Source of the DNA: Artemisia argyi
Taxonomy: Eukaryota; Streptophyta; Magnoliopsida; Asterales; Asteraceae
Assembly: GCA_030686995.1 (NCBI GenBank)
Contig: CM060708.1
Span: 105,749,350 to 105,813,349 of the forward strand
DNA length: 64,000 nt
Direction: 5' to 3'
Below the pieces are notes generated by a model. The model was not told where the DNA came from, made no database searches, and worked only from the letters and a program-made list of their open reading frames with translations. Positions 1 through 10,337 of this stretch are shown in pieces (positions within the stretch are counted from its first letter, which is position 1; the number at the start of each line of letters is the position of its first letter). Made by a program: the position numbers and the translations under genes.

Positions 1-148
1 TTTATGATTTTTAATTTTCTATCATACCAAAATTTTGTTCTAGCCTTGTAAAGATGAGAGTTTTGATAAGCCTGAAGGTGCAGTTCGTCTAATTCATGAA
101 GCTGAAACATACGTTTTTCACCGGCTCCAATTAAATCTAGATTACAAT
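1..148 (-). pseudogene. Athila-type integrase C-terminal remnant
   Basis: Read on the minus strand, this stretch encodes a short run containing CNLDLIGAGEKRM, LHELDEL and LYKARTKFW. This is the conserved block just after the catalytic core in integrases of plant Athila-type Ty3/gypsy elements. It continues off the left edge of the window. It lies directly downstream of the gag-integrase fusion in a different frame. About a dozen codons normally found between the CHLPL and NCNLDL blocks are missing, so a second small deletion broke the frame. No function is likely. Assignment rests on recognised motifs, not on a search. Confidence 0.72.
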
Positions 149-780
149 GGTAAGTGGCATGTTTTACCGTATATTAACTTATATGGAGTTGTTCCAGTTG
201 GTGTTTTATAAAGAAATATACAACCGGCCGCAACGTTTAAAGCTTCTTGAGTTTGTTCAACAAGACTGTGGTAAAAGATTTTGATTATATTGCCTTTTGT
301 TAGATCGTGTCCATGACAATTTCTAAGAAATTGTTTCAATTGATGCCAGGCTTCGGTGAGATTTTCACGTTCGTGTTGTGAGAATGCTCGGATTTCTCCG
401 AAAAGTTTATCGAATAGAGCTGGTTGAAAAAATCTTCTAACGAAAGTAGTGCGAAGCTCGTCCCAGGATTCAATGGTTCCTTCGTCGAGTTCGTCAAGCA
501 AGGTTTTAGCTTCTCTAATTAAAGATAAAGGGAACATCATGAGTCTTACCGCTTTGGTTTCGGTAGCTCCGTATTTAAACATAACACAAACTCTAAGAAA
601 TTCATTAATGTGTTTGCGAGGGTCAGTTTTGGTTCGATCATCGAATTGATTGCTTTTGACAAGAGTCAAATGATTTCCTTTTATTGGAAACTCATTTGCG
701 GTTTCAGGAATGGTAATTGCTGGTCCAAGAGTAGGTGCAACGATACGATCGTTAGCCCACATAGGTTTTATCAGCATCAT
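142..780 (-). pseudogene. gag: Athila-type gag fused in frame to an integrase tail
   Basis: This 212-residue open frame is mostly a retrotransposon gag (capsid) domain. Visible blocks are DPRKHINEFL near residue 54, FPLSLIREAKTLL near 83, SWDELRTTFVRRFF near 105, and a NCHGHDLTKGNIIKIFYHSL block near 153-172. After FLYKTP (about residue 189-194) the text changes abruptly to an integrase segment with TGTTPYKLIYGK and CHLPL. In intact relatives these two places lie several kilobases apart, so protease, reverse transcriptase, RNase H and most of integrase have been deleted. YKTP occurs at both parental positions and marks the joint. The frame stops at the second joint. It is a deletion derivative, not a working gene. 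Confidence 0.8.
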
Positions 781-1434
781 CCATTGGATCGTATAATTTG
801 ATTAACTTAGTGAAAAATCTGAAGTTAAAGATATCGTCAATGGATGTGTAGCGAATACGAGTTTGTTCGGGTCTTTCGTCTTTTTGAGATAAAGGAACTC
901 TTTTGTTGTTATATTTTAATTTGTTTAAAGTTCTTTTAGGTTTTCATAGAGGTGAAATAGGATTAGTTTAAGATGAACGAGTGTGCATCCAATTTAGAGA
1001 GCGAAATTTAAATCAGTGAGACAAATTTTGTTTTCTGAGTAAGTGAGTGTGACGTACACGGAAAGGTGTGTGGCGTACTTGTGTAAAAGTGATCAGATCG
1101 GCGTACTAGCTTTAAGTACGGCAGTGTTAATTTCACTGAGATGATTATTTTTGAAAGATAGTGATTCTGATGATCAAAAGATGATTCTTTCTGGATTTTC
1201 TGAAAAGATTGTGAGGTTTTAGGAAAAACGTCACGGATTTAAGTGAGTGCATCGTACTTGGTGACAAGTACGGCTGTGTAAGTGTGTTATGTGAATAAGT
1301 GCGGCGCACATTAGTGTTTATGCAGCATGCTTTCTAGAACAGAAGTAACAAAATGTGCAGGGTGTAATGGTTTTGAAGGAAAAATGCTTTTGTTTGCTAA
1401 TTTCACTTGGAAATGCTTAAGGAGCATATTTAAG
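781..1434 (-). other. Untranslated leader of the Athila-type element
   Basis: This is non-coding sequence between the primer binding site and the gag start. It contains many variants of the words AGTACGGC, GCGTACTT and GTGCGGCGCAC, which also occur inside the adjacent LTR. No open frame of interest was seen; short frames on both strands look accidental. Confidence 0.55.
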
Positions 1435-1452
1435 TCCCCGGCAGCGGGGCCG
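1435..1452 (-). promoter_or_regulatory. Primer binding site (tRNA-Asp type)
   Basis: The plus strand reads TCCCCGGCAGCGGGGCCG. Its complement is close to the TGGCGCCGTTGCCGGGGA type of site used by Athila elements, with a few mismatches. It lies about 7 bp from the presumed LTR end, which fixes the element as minus-strand with its 5' LTR to the right. Confidence 0.7.
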
Positions 1453-1459
1453 AAAACTT

Positions 1460-2757
1460 TGATGTGTAAGAAAAACTTTAAATTTATAATACTAGTTTCA
1501 CCAATTTTAATAAACCAAACACACGGGTAAAGTATAACCGTCGTTGGTAGTATAAGATTTAGGTAAGACCAGGTCGTATCCACAGGGACTTAGTTCGTTC
1601 GTATTAAATATAAATGATTAGTAAACAAAACAATGATTAACAAATAACAATTTAGGTAATATAGAAAATTCAAATGATAAAACAAATGATTGTTTGGATA
1701 GGTTATATAATTCAGTGACAATGCTTATGCTAGATCGTTAGTAAGATAATGGGAGTAGTGCACAATTTATAACTTAGCCATTTTCGTCAAAAGAGCAATT
1801 TCATTACTTGATAGGTTTAATTCAAGATTCATGTTTATCCACCAAGAAATTCCTTTCAAGATAGTATTCTATATCGAGTCTAGATTATTATCAATTCCCC
1901 TAGGCGGATTTCTCCAGTCAAAGGCTAGAAACGCAGTCAAGTTTCTGGAATAACATATAACAAATTGGTTCTTTCGACCTATCCCAACAGGTTATATTCA
2001 ATCAGTTTCAAAAAACAAACATAATAAGAGTATGGATACAATAGTTCACAGCATAAACTTGAAATTGATAAAAATCAAAGCATAATCATAACTTCATTTT
2101 ATTATATTCACATATCCAAGCAATCACTTGAGGTTTAGCCTATCATGGCTAATGAGTTCATGATAACAGAAATGATTAAATAGTAAACAAGAGACATATG
2201 GATTGGAATGATCAAATGGATTACACTAGTGTCACAAGTAACCAAGAGTTCAACACCACAAGTATATAAGACCCTTGTTTGATTCGTTCAATGAGTGCTT
2301 CTCGATCAAGATCACGATGTTCTTCTTATCTTTAACTTAGTGAAAATTGGTTATAGAGTGGAGAGTTCAAATACTTGAAAATGAGCTCTATTTATAGGCT
2401 GCAGATAGGCGAAGTACGACGTACTTTGATTGTAAGTGCGAAACACTTAGCTATGTTCTTGGCGCCAAAGTTTCAAAAATGCAGAGGAAGTACGGCGCAC
2501 ATCAGATACAAAACTGGCGCACTTTTATTATAAACTACTTCTTGACTTCCTTGACCGAGAGAAGAATTGCGGCGTACTTAACTTTTAAAACCCACACACT
2601 TTGCTTGGAATAAAGGACTAATATAATAGACTTCTTATTTATTTACTTCGTTCGCTGAAATAGTTGTGCTTTTGATGTTTCTTGCTTCAGAGCATCCGAG
2701 AGTGAACCTGCATTCATTTCATGATATTAAGTATCGAAAGTTCACACTAAATGATCA
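1460..2757 (-). repeat. 5' LTR of the Athila-type element
   Basis: About 1.3 kb lies between the primer site and the start of Tat pol sequence. Suggested ends are TGATGTG and ATGATCA on the plus strand, giving TGAT...ATCA. The inner boundary is supported by the primer site. The outer one rests on terminal symmetry and on Tat coding similarity beginning just beyond it. The partner LTR lies left of the window, so no target duplication can be checked. A TATA box and clusters of AAGTACGGCGCAC-like words lie inside. Confidence 0.6.
2389..2396 (-). promoter_or_regulatory. TATA box of the Athila-type LTR
   Basis: The minus strand reads CTATAAATAGAGCTC here. It points toward the leader and gag, as expected for the LTR promoter. 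Confidence 0.55.
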
Positions 2758-2795
2758 TAAAACATAAAATATTATACCCGAAGATATGTATAAAT

Positions 2796-3073
2796 AGGGT
2801 GTTATCAGTTGTACAAATGTTGAAGAGCGCATTGTGATAAATAATCTCCATTCGGAGTAAACGGTAGTAATAGGGAAGCAAGTCCCTACTAACTTCAAGA
2901 CAACTTTGGAGAAACTACTCAAAGTCAACAAAGATGTCTTTGCATGGATATATTCAGACATGAAAGGGGTTCCAATGACACTTATGATCGATGACAAGCC
3001 TTTCGGTACAGAGCACAAGCTTAATGAATTCAAACATATTGAACCAATTAAGCAGAAATGATGAAGCCTAGCG
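2796..3073 (+). pseudogene. pol: Tat pol piece 1: linker and start of reverse transcriptase
   Basis: The frame encodes a stretch with GKQVPTNFKTTLEKLLKVNK, DVFAW and a DMKGVP block, then FKHIEPIKQK. These are typical of the region between protease and RT fingers in Tat-type polyproteins. In-frame stops occur near 2859 and twice near 3059-3064 (TGATGA where relatives have two arginines). The last codons, AGC CTA GCG, are resumed at 21585 after insertion C, where the next words are APERN-like. The piece is inactive. Confidence 0.75.
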
Positions 3074-4317
3074 TATAACAACCCATAAAACCCCATTACT
3101 TTCATTCCCATTACAAATACCTATAGTAGGTATTTCACAGGTAAAATTTTGCTTTTTATGTGCATTATTACTTGCATGACTCACTAGACCTGCTCACGTA
3201 TCCACACAAGCCAAATAACTCAACACTCACATCCTATAAACCCCAGGTATGTCAAGCATAAAATCATACCAACACTATAATAAGCAATACACCAATCTAA
3301 AACACTAAACATAACACAAAACCCTAATAAACACTAAACTAAAACTTAAGTCGGATTATGTGCTTATCTGAACCTATATGCTTAGTTTAACTAGTTTGAA
3401 AGTATCCAAGGCTTAAGTATGAGTTTCTTTTGGAAAATTAGGATATCTTAGAACCATTAGGTAGTTAGTGTAACCCTTTAGAACTTAGGACCAAAACCCT
3501 TAAGTACAAAACCATAATTAGGTCATAGATAACTAGAATTAGGTCTAAACCCTCTCAAAACTTCCCCATAGGTCACTACCACTTAGTATAAACCTCTTAG
3601 GACTTAGAAATAGTTATTAGACACTCATAGGAAACTAATTTAGGCACAAAGCCCTAGGATAAACCATAGTCTCTCACTAAACACACTTAGGTCATTTAGG
3701 TTACAAAACTAGGTCAAACCTTCCCAAACCTTTCCCATAAGTTACCCACACTTAGAATAAACCCTTTAGGACTTAGGATTAGTCACTAGACACTTTTAGG
3801 AACTTAGTTTTGGCACTAAACCCTAGATAAAACTCAAACCTATAACTAAACAAAAACAAACCAAAAACTAAACTAAAACTAGTAAAAACCTACCAACCTA
3901 GCACTACTACCCTTAGCAGCCTACCAAGCAGCTTACCCACCTACTTAGGACCCTAAGCACCCAACCATACACGTCCCAAGTAGATTACAACTCGCATTGT
4001 AAGCTACTTGCTCTAAACCGCCTCTAAGGCTCAATTTCCACCACAAAACACCTCACACCGCCTCTCCCATTTTACTTAACCTCCTTAGTCACCCCCTAAC
4101 CGCCTTTAACCACCTCCTCAAGTTCCTTGGCCACCACTCAGTATACTTAGCCTAAAGGGCTATCGAGCCCTATAAATACCCCATACCACCCTTCATTTCC
4201 ATCACACACTTACACCTCTTTACACCTCAAACTCTTTGGTCCTAAGGGTAGTGGTAGAAGCCTAGTAACCTTAGAAGTCGAATAGGATATATCTAGGTGC
4301 TAGACGAGCTTGGTTTT
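3074..4317 (+). repeat. Element C 5' LTR, left part
   Basis: The first 1.24 kb of the C LTR matches 18251-19503. It includes most of U3, rich in TTAGGA and ACCCTTAGG-like words, and the TATA region. Element D interrupts it after gcttggtttt. Confidence 0.87.
4171..4178 (+). promoter_or_regulatory. TATA box of the element C LTR
   Basis: GAGCCCTATAAATACCCC is conserved in both LTR copies, with the second at about 19360. It precedes a C/T-rich likely transcription start region. The promoter in this copy is separated from the element interior by the 8.6-kb D insertion. Confidence 0.55.
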
Positions 4318-4983
4318 TGTCACACCCCCAAAATCGGGTCCAGCGGAAGCATACATGTAGCTGGGGTGTAACTCAATTGGTATCTCGACACAAGATCAAA
4401 AATAGTTTGCACTTGAATCATTTTGAATAAAATAGTTAAATCAAAATGTTGAATTTACATTGTTAAAAGTAATGCGGAAGTAGGCCTTTAAAATAATTTA
4501 AAACAGTCCCCAAATGATTAAATCCGAGTCTTCTATGACCATGCCATGCCCTGCCAAAACCTCCTGTAGCGTGCCATTGGTTATAACCTGAAAATACATG
4601 CTAAAGTGTCAACACAATGGTTGGTGAGTTCATAGAGTCTTGTGAAAAAGAATGTAATGCATTGAAATGAAGATTTCCCAGCAAAGGCATCGTAAATCCA
4701 CTCAGTTCCAAGTCCCGCCATAAGAGACTTGTAACCTGTGTGTTTACAACCCACTGCCAAATGTAATATGTTTACGTGAACAAAGGTAATACATGCATCT
4801 AGATTCAAGATAAATGTAGCAATACTGCTATATAAAGGTAAGAGTGATAATGTAGCCATGGCGATGTCGCCATAAAAATGAATCTGACCATAAGCAAAAC
4901 GCATAAAATGAATATTGATTGCACTAAGTTCAAGGCACCGAAAAGGTTTTCTAGCTATCTGTAGGAGGTTACGCTCCCAAGTA

Positions 4984-5140
4984 ATTGTAGGTAAATCCAT
5001 ACCCAATGCAGGTAAATCCATACCCGTTGAAATTGTAGGTAATCAAACATACCCAATGCAGGTAAATCTATACCCGTTGAAATTGTAGGTAATCAAACAT
5101 ACCCAATGCAGGTAAATCTATACCCGTTGAAATTGTAGCT
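4984..5140 (-). repeat. 50-bp tandem repeat in element D 3' LTR
   Basis: Units begin ATTGTAGGTAATCAAAC and contain ACCCAATGCAGGTAAATC. There are two full 50-bp units (5032-5081, 5082-5131) preceded by a 48-bp variant. The same array occurs at 10181-10337. Confidence 0.85.
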
Positions 5141-7481
5141 ACCGGTCCTTAACTTAGGCAATCTTAGGAAATCGGTAAATAGTTTAACTTTATTCACTCA
5201 TGTCCATGAGTAAATAGCAAGTGAATTGTTTTGTACTTGGATAATCAAACAAGTATTTAGATAAATCTGAAATTGTTTGAGTAATCAACCATGTAAAGCA
5301 AGTAATGCGTTTAAGTAAAACGAGCATGTATTCTCCCCCAAAGAGTTTGCAAAACAATTTAAAAGAGTAGGGGCTATGACTCACCTTAACTGATGAAACT
5401 GTGATGAAATGAAATGAACACCAATGAACAATTAGCTGCCGCAACCCAATATGATGGTACCATGAACATGTAATGATCTGAAAAACAAGGCGCGCACACT
5501 AGCCGCAACCTAATATGAATGATGAACGATCTACTTTAGATCATGAAATGATGTTATGAATGTCCATGCACATGTTTCTATACCACTCTACCCTTTGGAA
5601 AAACACTTGTGTTATCAAAATATATAATCCAAGAATTTGGAAAAATATTGCTATTAGAAAATAAAATAAGCTAGTTGCAATATATATACTTATATATATA
5701 TATCGTATGCTTCCATGTTAGTGTTGAAATACTCGGGTTGTAATCCTTGAAATATCGCCTTGAAATGATGAAAATATACTTGTAATAACTAATACTTCAT
5801 TAGTTATAAAGCTTGGTACTTAATATTATTTCTAGCTTATAAAAGTACTTCGTAGTTTTAGTGTCCATTTTTATTAAAAGCTGTCAAATAAAAATGGTTT
5901 TAGCCGATATTCAAACGTGAATATCTTTGTCGTTACTTGTCCGTTTTACATGTTCTTTATATCCACGGTTACGCCTTAGTATGTAGTAATATATTTTGGA
6001 AAGCTCGGCTCCTCCGGGTTACGTCTAAAGTCTCTTTTTGTCCAATGAAAAACGTCCAACAGCAACCAAATTTCCAGAAAATACATTTCGTCAACAATCT
6101 TGCAAAAATCATAACTTCTTCGTTATAAGCTCTTTTTAATCCGTTCTTTCGCCTACGGATTCGTTTTTGAAAGTATTTTCTAAAAATTTTGCCAAAGTTT
6201 CCTTGGTGTTTACTGATTTTCCAGATTTTTACAAAACGGGACAGCATGTCTAAAATAGGTTCCAAATCAAGTTTTCAAGGTTTAAAACTAATTTCTAACA
6301 TCACCAAACCTCTTGTAATCACCACAAAGCTATACTAATCCTACCATACACCTTCTTAGGGTGCCATGGACTCCTAACCAAGTTTTTATAGCAAGGGAAT
6401 TCATAAATAAGAAGTTAGGGTTTGTATGTTCCATTTTTGACAAAATAAATGGTGGTATAGCTAGTTGTACATGGTTTTTAGCATGATATTCATGAAATAC
6501 ATGTAAATATAAGATGATCCATGAAAAAATAAAGTTGATAACTTACTTGATAAAATGAGATGATTAGATGATGATTATGTTTGTTGTTCTTGTGTTTTTG
6601 TTGCTTGATTCTTGATTAGGCTAGTAAAAGGAACAAGTTTAGTGTTATAACTTATGAAAAATGATCACTTGATCATGAAATGGATGTTGGGTCGTGGTTA
6701 TGGTGAAAGGGATGAAGAGAATGAGTTTTTGATCCAAAAAAATAAAATGTGTAGTGTTTAAAGTGTTTAGGCTAGATATTTTTCTAGGAAATGGCAATTT
6801 GGTAAATATTTAATCAATGTCAAGTAACTTGTGATGGGGAGGGGCGGCACATGCTGAATTTAGGAAGAGGATGTAGAAAATTTGAGTATTATCTAGTCCA
6901 CGGAGTCGGTTTTGGTTCCGTTAATCGCAAACCGTAAACTGTTAAGTCGCGAAACGTAATTCCGGGTATCGTAAAAATATGAAATATGAAATAATGACTA
7001 AACTTGTCAAAATGAAGTTATAAAAATGTTAAAATTATGTTGGGTACAAATATTGAGTGATCGGGTGATTATTGTTTAGTTTTCACGAAAACCGTCGTAA
7101 TATTCATACGCGTACGTTATAAATAAAATAAATTTCCAAAATACTGGGTAACTGAATGTTATAACTTTTATGATGTTAAAATAGATATAAAAATATGTCG
7201 GGACCATTTTGGGAATATTTAGATATATTCGTCGTGTATAAACCGGGTGTTAACGTTTACTATAAATACTTATACGTAAAAACGTTAAATGTACTGAATA
7301 TAGTAATTTGAAAATCCTGAGAGTGGTATAACATGAAAATGCTGTTATGATGATATGCAGACTATCCCCAGTCCGTATGCAGTGTACTCAATACTAATGA
7401 AATGAATTCGCACCTAAACCAATCCGGTTACGCGAATTTGAATACCCGTAAACTAAATTTACGATGAAATGAGTAATGCAA

Positions 7482-7614
7482 GTGAATAGTGAAAACTTTT
7501 CCGAAAATGAATAGTGTTCGGTGAATAGTAAATTTCCCAAAAGTTTCTCAGAATATCAAACTGACCTCGAAAACGATGAATAGTAAAACGATGAATAGTG
7601 TTTGATGAATAGTG
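7482..7614 (-). promoter_or_regulatory. ACTATTCA motif cluster, element D 3' LTR
   Basis: Several copies of TGAATAGT (ACTATTCA on the element strand) lie near the U3 end. Their placement just inside the LTR start, in D, B, A and H alike, suggests a U3 regulatory cluster. That role is an inference. Confidence 0.4.
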
Positions 7615-7659
7615 TTTTTTCAAAGTTCGGGAAATGACCTGAAATGGTGAGTTGTGACA

Positions 7660-7695
7660 GTCTTCCCCTCTAAAAGGAACTTCGTCCCGAAGTTC
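7660..7695 (-). promoter_or_regulatory. Element D polypurine tract and adjacent hairpin
   Basis: On the minus strand, TTTTAGAGGGGAAGAC abuts the 3' LTR as the plus-strand primer site. Just upstream is the perfect inverted repeat GAACTTCG-GGA-CGAAGTTC (7677-7695 on the plus strand). The same arrangement occurs in A and B. Confidence 0.75.
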
Positions 7696-8640
7696 AGTTT
7701 ATGTTGGTCTCTGAAAACATATTGGTGAAAAGGTGATGATATTCTAGAATTCCAGCGAACTCTAACGATAGGAATTCGACTCTGCTTCTACTGTTTGACC
7801 ACACGGTCCATGATTTCTACTTGTTCTCCTGCAAGGTTTATGTTTGACTATGGGTTGGATTCCTTTCCAAATGGGATTATGGGTGACAATTCTGAAAAGC
7901 TGATAATACGTGGTTGTGTAATCCTGTTGATGTTGTTCTCTAACAAGGCTCAAGTCTGACGACCACTAGGCCTACTCTGTTTGAAATATTACATGGTCCA
8001 GTGTATATCTCGGGTTTAACTTTCCAAGTTTTCTGAATGGTATCATGCCTTTCCTAGGCAGAACTTTCTGTATAACTCTGCTTACCAACTTGAAGTTTTA
8101 ATGGTTTACAACTTTATCGAACTTGTAACTGATTCTTGATTTGTAGGAAGTTCCTGGTTATTTCATGAATACTTACTGGACTAGTGAGTTGGGCTTTTCT
8201 AAATTTCGATCCGTCAATGAATGTTGACACTTCGACCATAGAGTGCCTCAAATGGTGTAGTCTCTAAGTTCGCGCGATAACTATAGTTGCAACTGAATTT
8301 GATTTATGGTAATTGGTTAGTCCAACCATTTCTTGAGTCAATCACTCATGCTCTGAGCATATCTCCCTATGTTTGAATAAAGTCTATTGGTGAGGACATG
8401 TTCAATCTATAGTCTCGGTTAAGAGGTTGAATTTATCTCTATGGTGTTGTTTTGTGAGTAATCGTATCTAAAATAATCCTGTAATTCAGTCAAGCCAATA
8501 CTTTCTAGATGATGGAATTTTTGGTGATCAGGCCAATGATAGTGTTTCGAATGGTTTTGTGATATCCTGAGATTTCTGTTGAGTTTTGAATGGTCTTAAT
8601 GTACTGAGAGATTCTCCTTATAGATGGTATGGAAAGTCTT
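7696..8640 (-). pseudogene. Element D integrase-tail remnant
   Basis: On the minus strand, short pieces resemble the end of chromovirus-type integrase and align with 29880-30820 of B and 37800-38319 of A. They include a region like PVSIHEITRNFLQIKNQLQ and one like GKLNPRYTLDHVIF, in several broken frames. There is no catalytic core and no long open frame. The part nearest 8640 matches a non-coding stretch of B around 28460-28700, not a recognisable protein. It is a relic. Confidence 0.55.
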
Positions 8641-9499
8641 TCCTAGGGAGGTCATTGATAATATCCACTTAACAATATTGGTGGTAGTAAGGGATGAGTG
8701 GCATAGGAAACTATATAGTGTCAGCTAATTCTATATTTATATGGGGATGGGGAAAGGAAATGATAGTGATGGTGAGAAGGGAAGAGACTGTGACAACTGC
8801 GACAAAATGATATTGTAATAAAAGAAAATACCGTGATGTAAGTGTATCATGCATAGACGTGAATGTTCATGAAATGAAATGATCAATTGACATACTTCCA
8901 AGCGGCGGTTCATGAGGTGATGAAAAGTATGAATGTTCTGACAACGAGGGTATACTCACACATGCATGAAACATTTGGAAAATGAGTAAAGGATTCAATC
9001 CAGACAGAATTTTATTATAACCATTCTCAGTGTTGCAAAATTCATTTCTGAGTCAGACATAGGTGGTCAGCCTATATCTCACTATCCCGGGTTGAATATA
9101 GATGACCAGTCTATATTCCACCGAGGTTCCATGAATTTTGAAATACTCAGCTCAGTCATACTAAGACTATGTCCTTCACAAATACCAAGACGTTCCGAAA
9201 GACAAAAGCAAATGACCAAACTCGAGGTCAAATGTTGAAACTATGCAAGGAAAAACATAATGCGGTGATATATATGATACGTGAACATGCTTATATGAAA
9301 GACAATTATAGTAATCAACTATAATAAATGAATATAATATATATCAGATAATGAGACATAAATCTCATCACCTATGTCAGCAACTAACCACAAATGAGGC
9401 TTCAGCTTGGCAGGCAGGCACGTGACGGTCATAGGGTTAAGTTTTCTTGAAAGTAGCTATAGTCTAGGTTTTAAAAACACTTAGTTCGCTATAGCCAAA
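8641..9499 (-). other. Element D leader
   Basis: On the minus strand this matches the untranslated leader of element A (35523-36380) closely, up to the words CCTCCCTAGGA. There A continues to its gag start while D jumps to sequence like B near 28462. The leader is otherwise non-coding. Confidence 0.7.
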
Positions 9500-9511
9500 G
9501 CTCTGATGCCA
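9500..9511 (-). promoter_or_regulatory. Element D primer binding site
   Basis: The minus strand reads TGGCATCAGAGC, one base from the common initiator tRNA-Met site TGGTATCAGAGC. It lies 3 bp from the LTR end. Confidence 0.85.
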
Positions 9512-10180
9512 ATCTGTCACACCCCCAAAATCGGGTCCAGCGGAAGCATACATGTAGCTGGGGTGTAACTCAATTGATATCTCGACACAAGATCAAAAAT
9601 AGTTTGCACTTGAATCATTTTGAATAAAATAGTTAAATCAAAATGTTGAATTTACATTGTTAAAAGTAATGCGGAAGTAGGCCTTTAAAATAATTTAAAA
9701 CAGTCCCCAAATGATTAAATCAGAGTCTTCTATGACCATGCCATGCCCTGCCAAAACCTCCTGTAGCGTGCCATTGGTTATAACCTGAAAATACATGCTA
9801 AAGTGTCAACACAATGGTTGGTGAGTTCATAGAGTCTTGTGAAAAAGAATGTAATGCATTGAAATGAAGATTTCCCAGCAAAGGCATCGTAAATCCACTC
9901 AGTTCCAAGTCCCGCCATAAGAGACTTGTAACCTGTGTGTTTACAACCCACTGCCAAATGTAATATGTTTACGTGAACAAAGGTAATACTTGCATCTAGA
10001 TTCAAGATAAATGTAGCAATACTGCTATATAAAGGTAAGAGTGATAATGTAGCCATGGCGATGTCGCCATAAAAATGAATCTGACCATAAGCAAAACGCA
10101 TAAAATGAATATTGATTGCACTAAGTTCAAGGCACCGAAAAGGTTTTCTAGCTATCTGTAGGAGGTTACGCTCCCAAGTA

Positions 10181-10337
10181 ATTGTAGGTAAATCCATACC
10201 CAATGCAGGTAAATCCATACCCGTTGAAATTGTAGGTAATCAAACATACCCAATGCAGGTAAATCTATACCCGTTGAAATTGTAGGTAATCAAACATACC
10301 CAATGCAGGTAAATCTATACCCGTTGAAATTGTAGCT
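10181..10337 (-). repeat. 50-bp tandem repeat in element D 5' LTR
   Basis: The same array as at 4984-5140, with the same unit number and order, so the array predates insertion. Confidence 0.85.

Larger units (their letters stand above)
4318..7659 (-). repeat. Element D 3' LTR (left copy)
   Basis: This 3.34-kb LTR is nearly identical to 9515-12883. It contains a 50-bp tandem repeat, a short TA run and a cluster of ACTATTCA words (on the minus strand). Frames of 146, 84 and 98 codons on the minus strand recur in both copies but are not convincing genes. Confidence 0.9.

Noticed and set aside
1311..1583. 90-codon minus-strand frame across the Athila primer site
   Set aside because: It straddles the LTR end and primer binding site, which are non-coding.
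2755..3111. 118-codon minus-strand frame
   Set aside because: It is the shadow of the Tat RT start and crosses the insertion joint of element C.
4581..5021. 146-codon minus-strand frame in D LTRs (also 9778-10218) and the 131-codon frames in A LTRs (34831-35226, 40673-41068)
   Set aside because: They span the tandem repeats and are translations of LTR sequence that differ completely between A and D outside the shared end; no domain or start context supports a gene.
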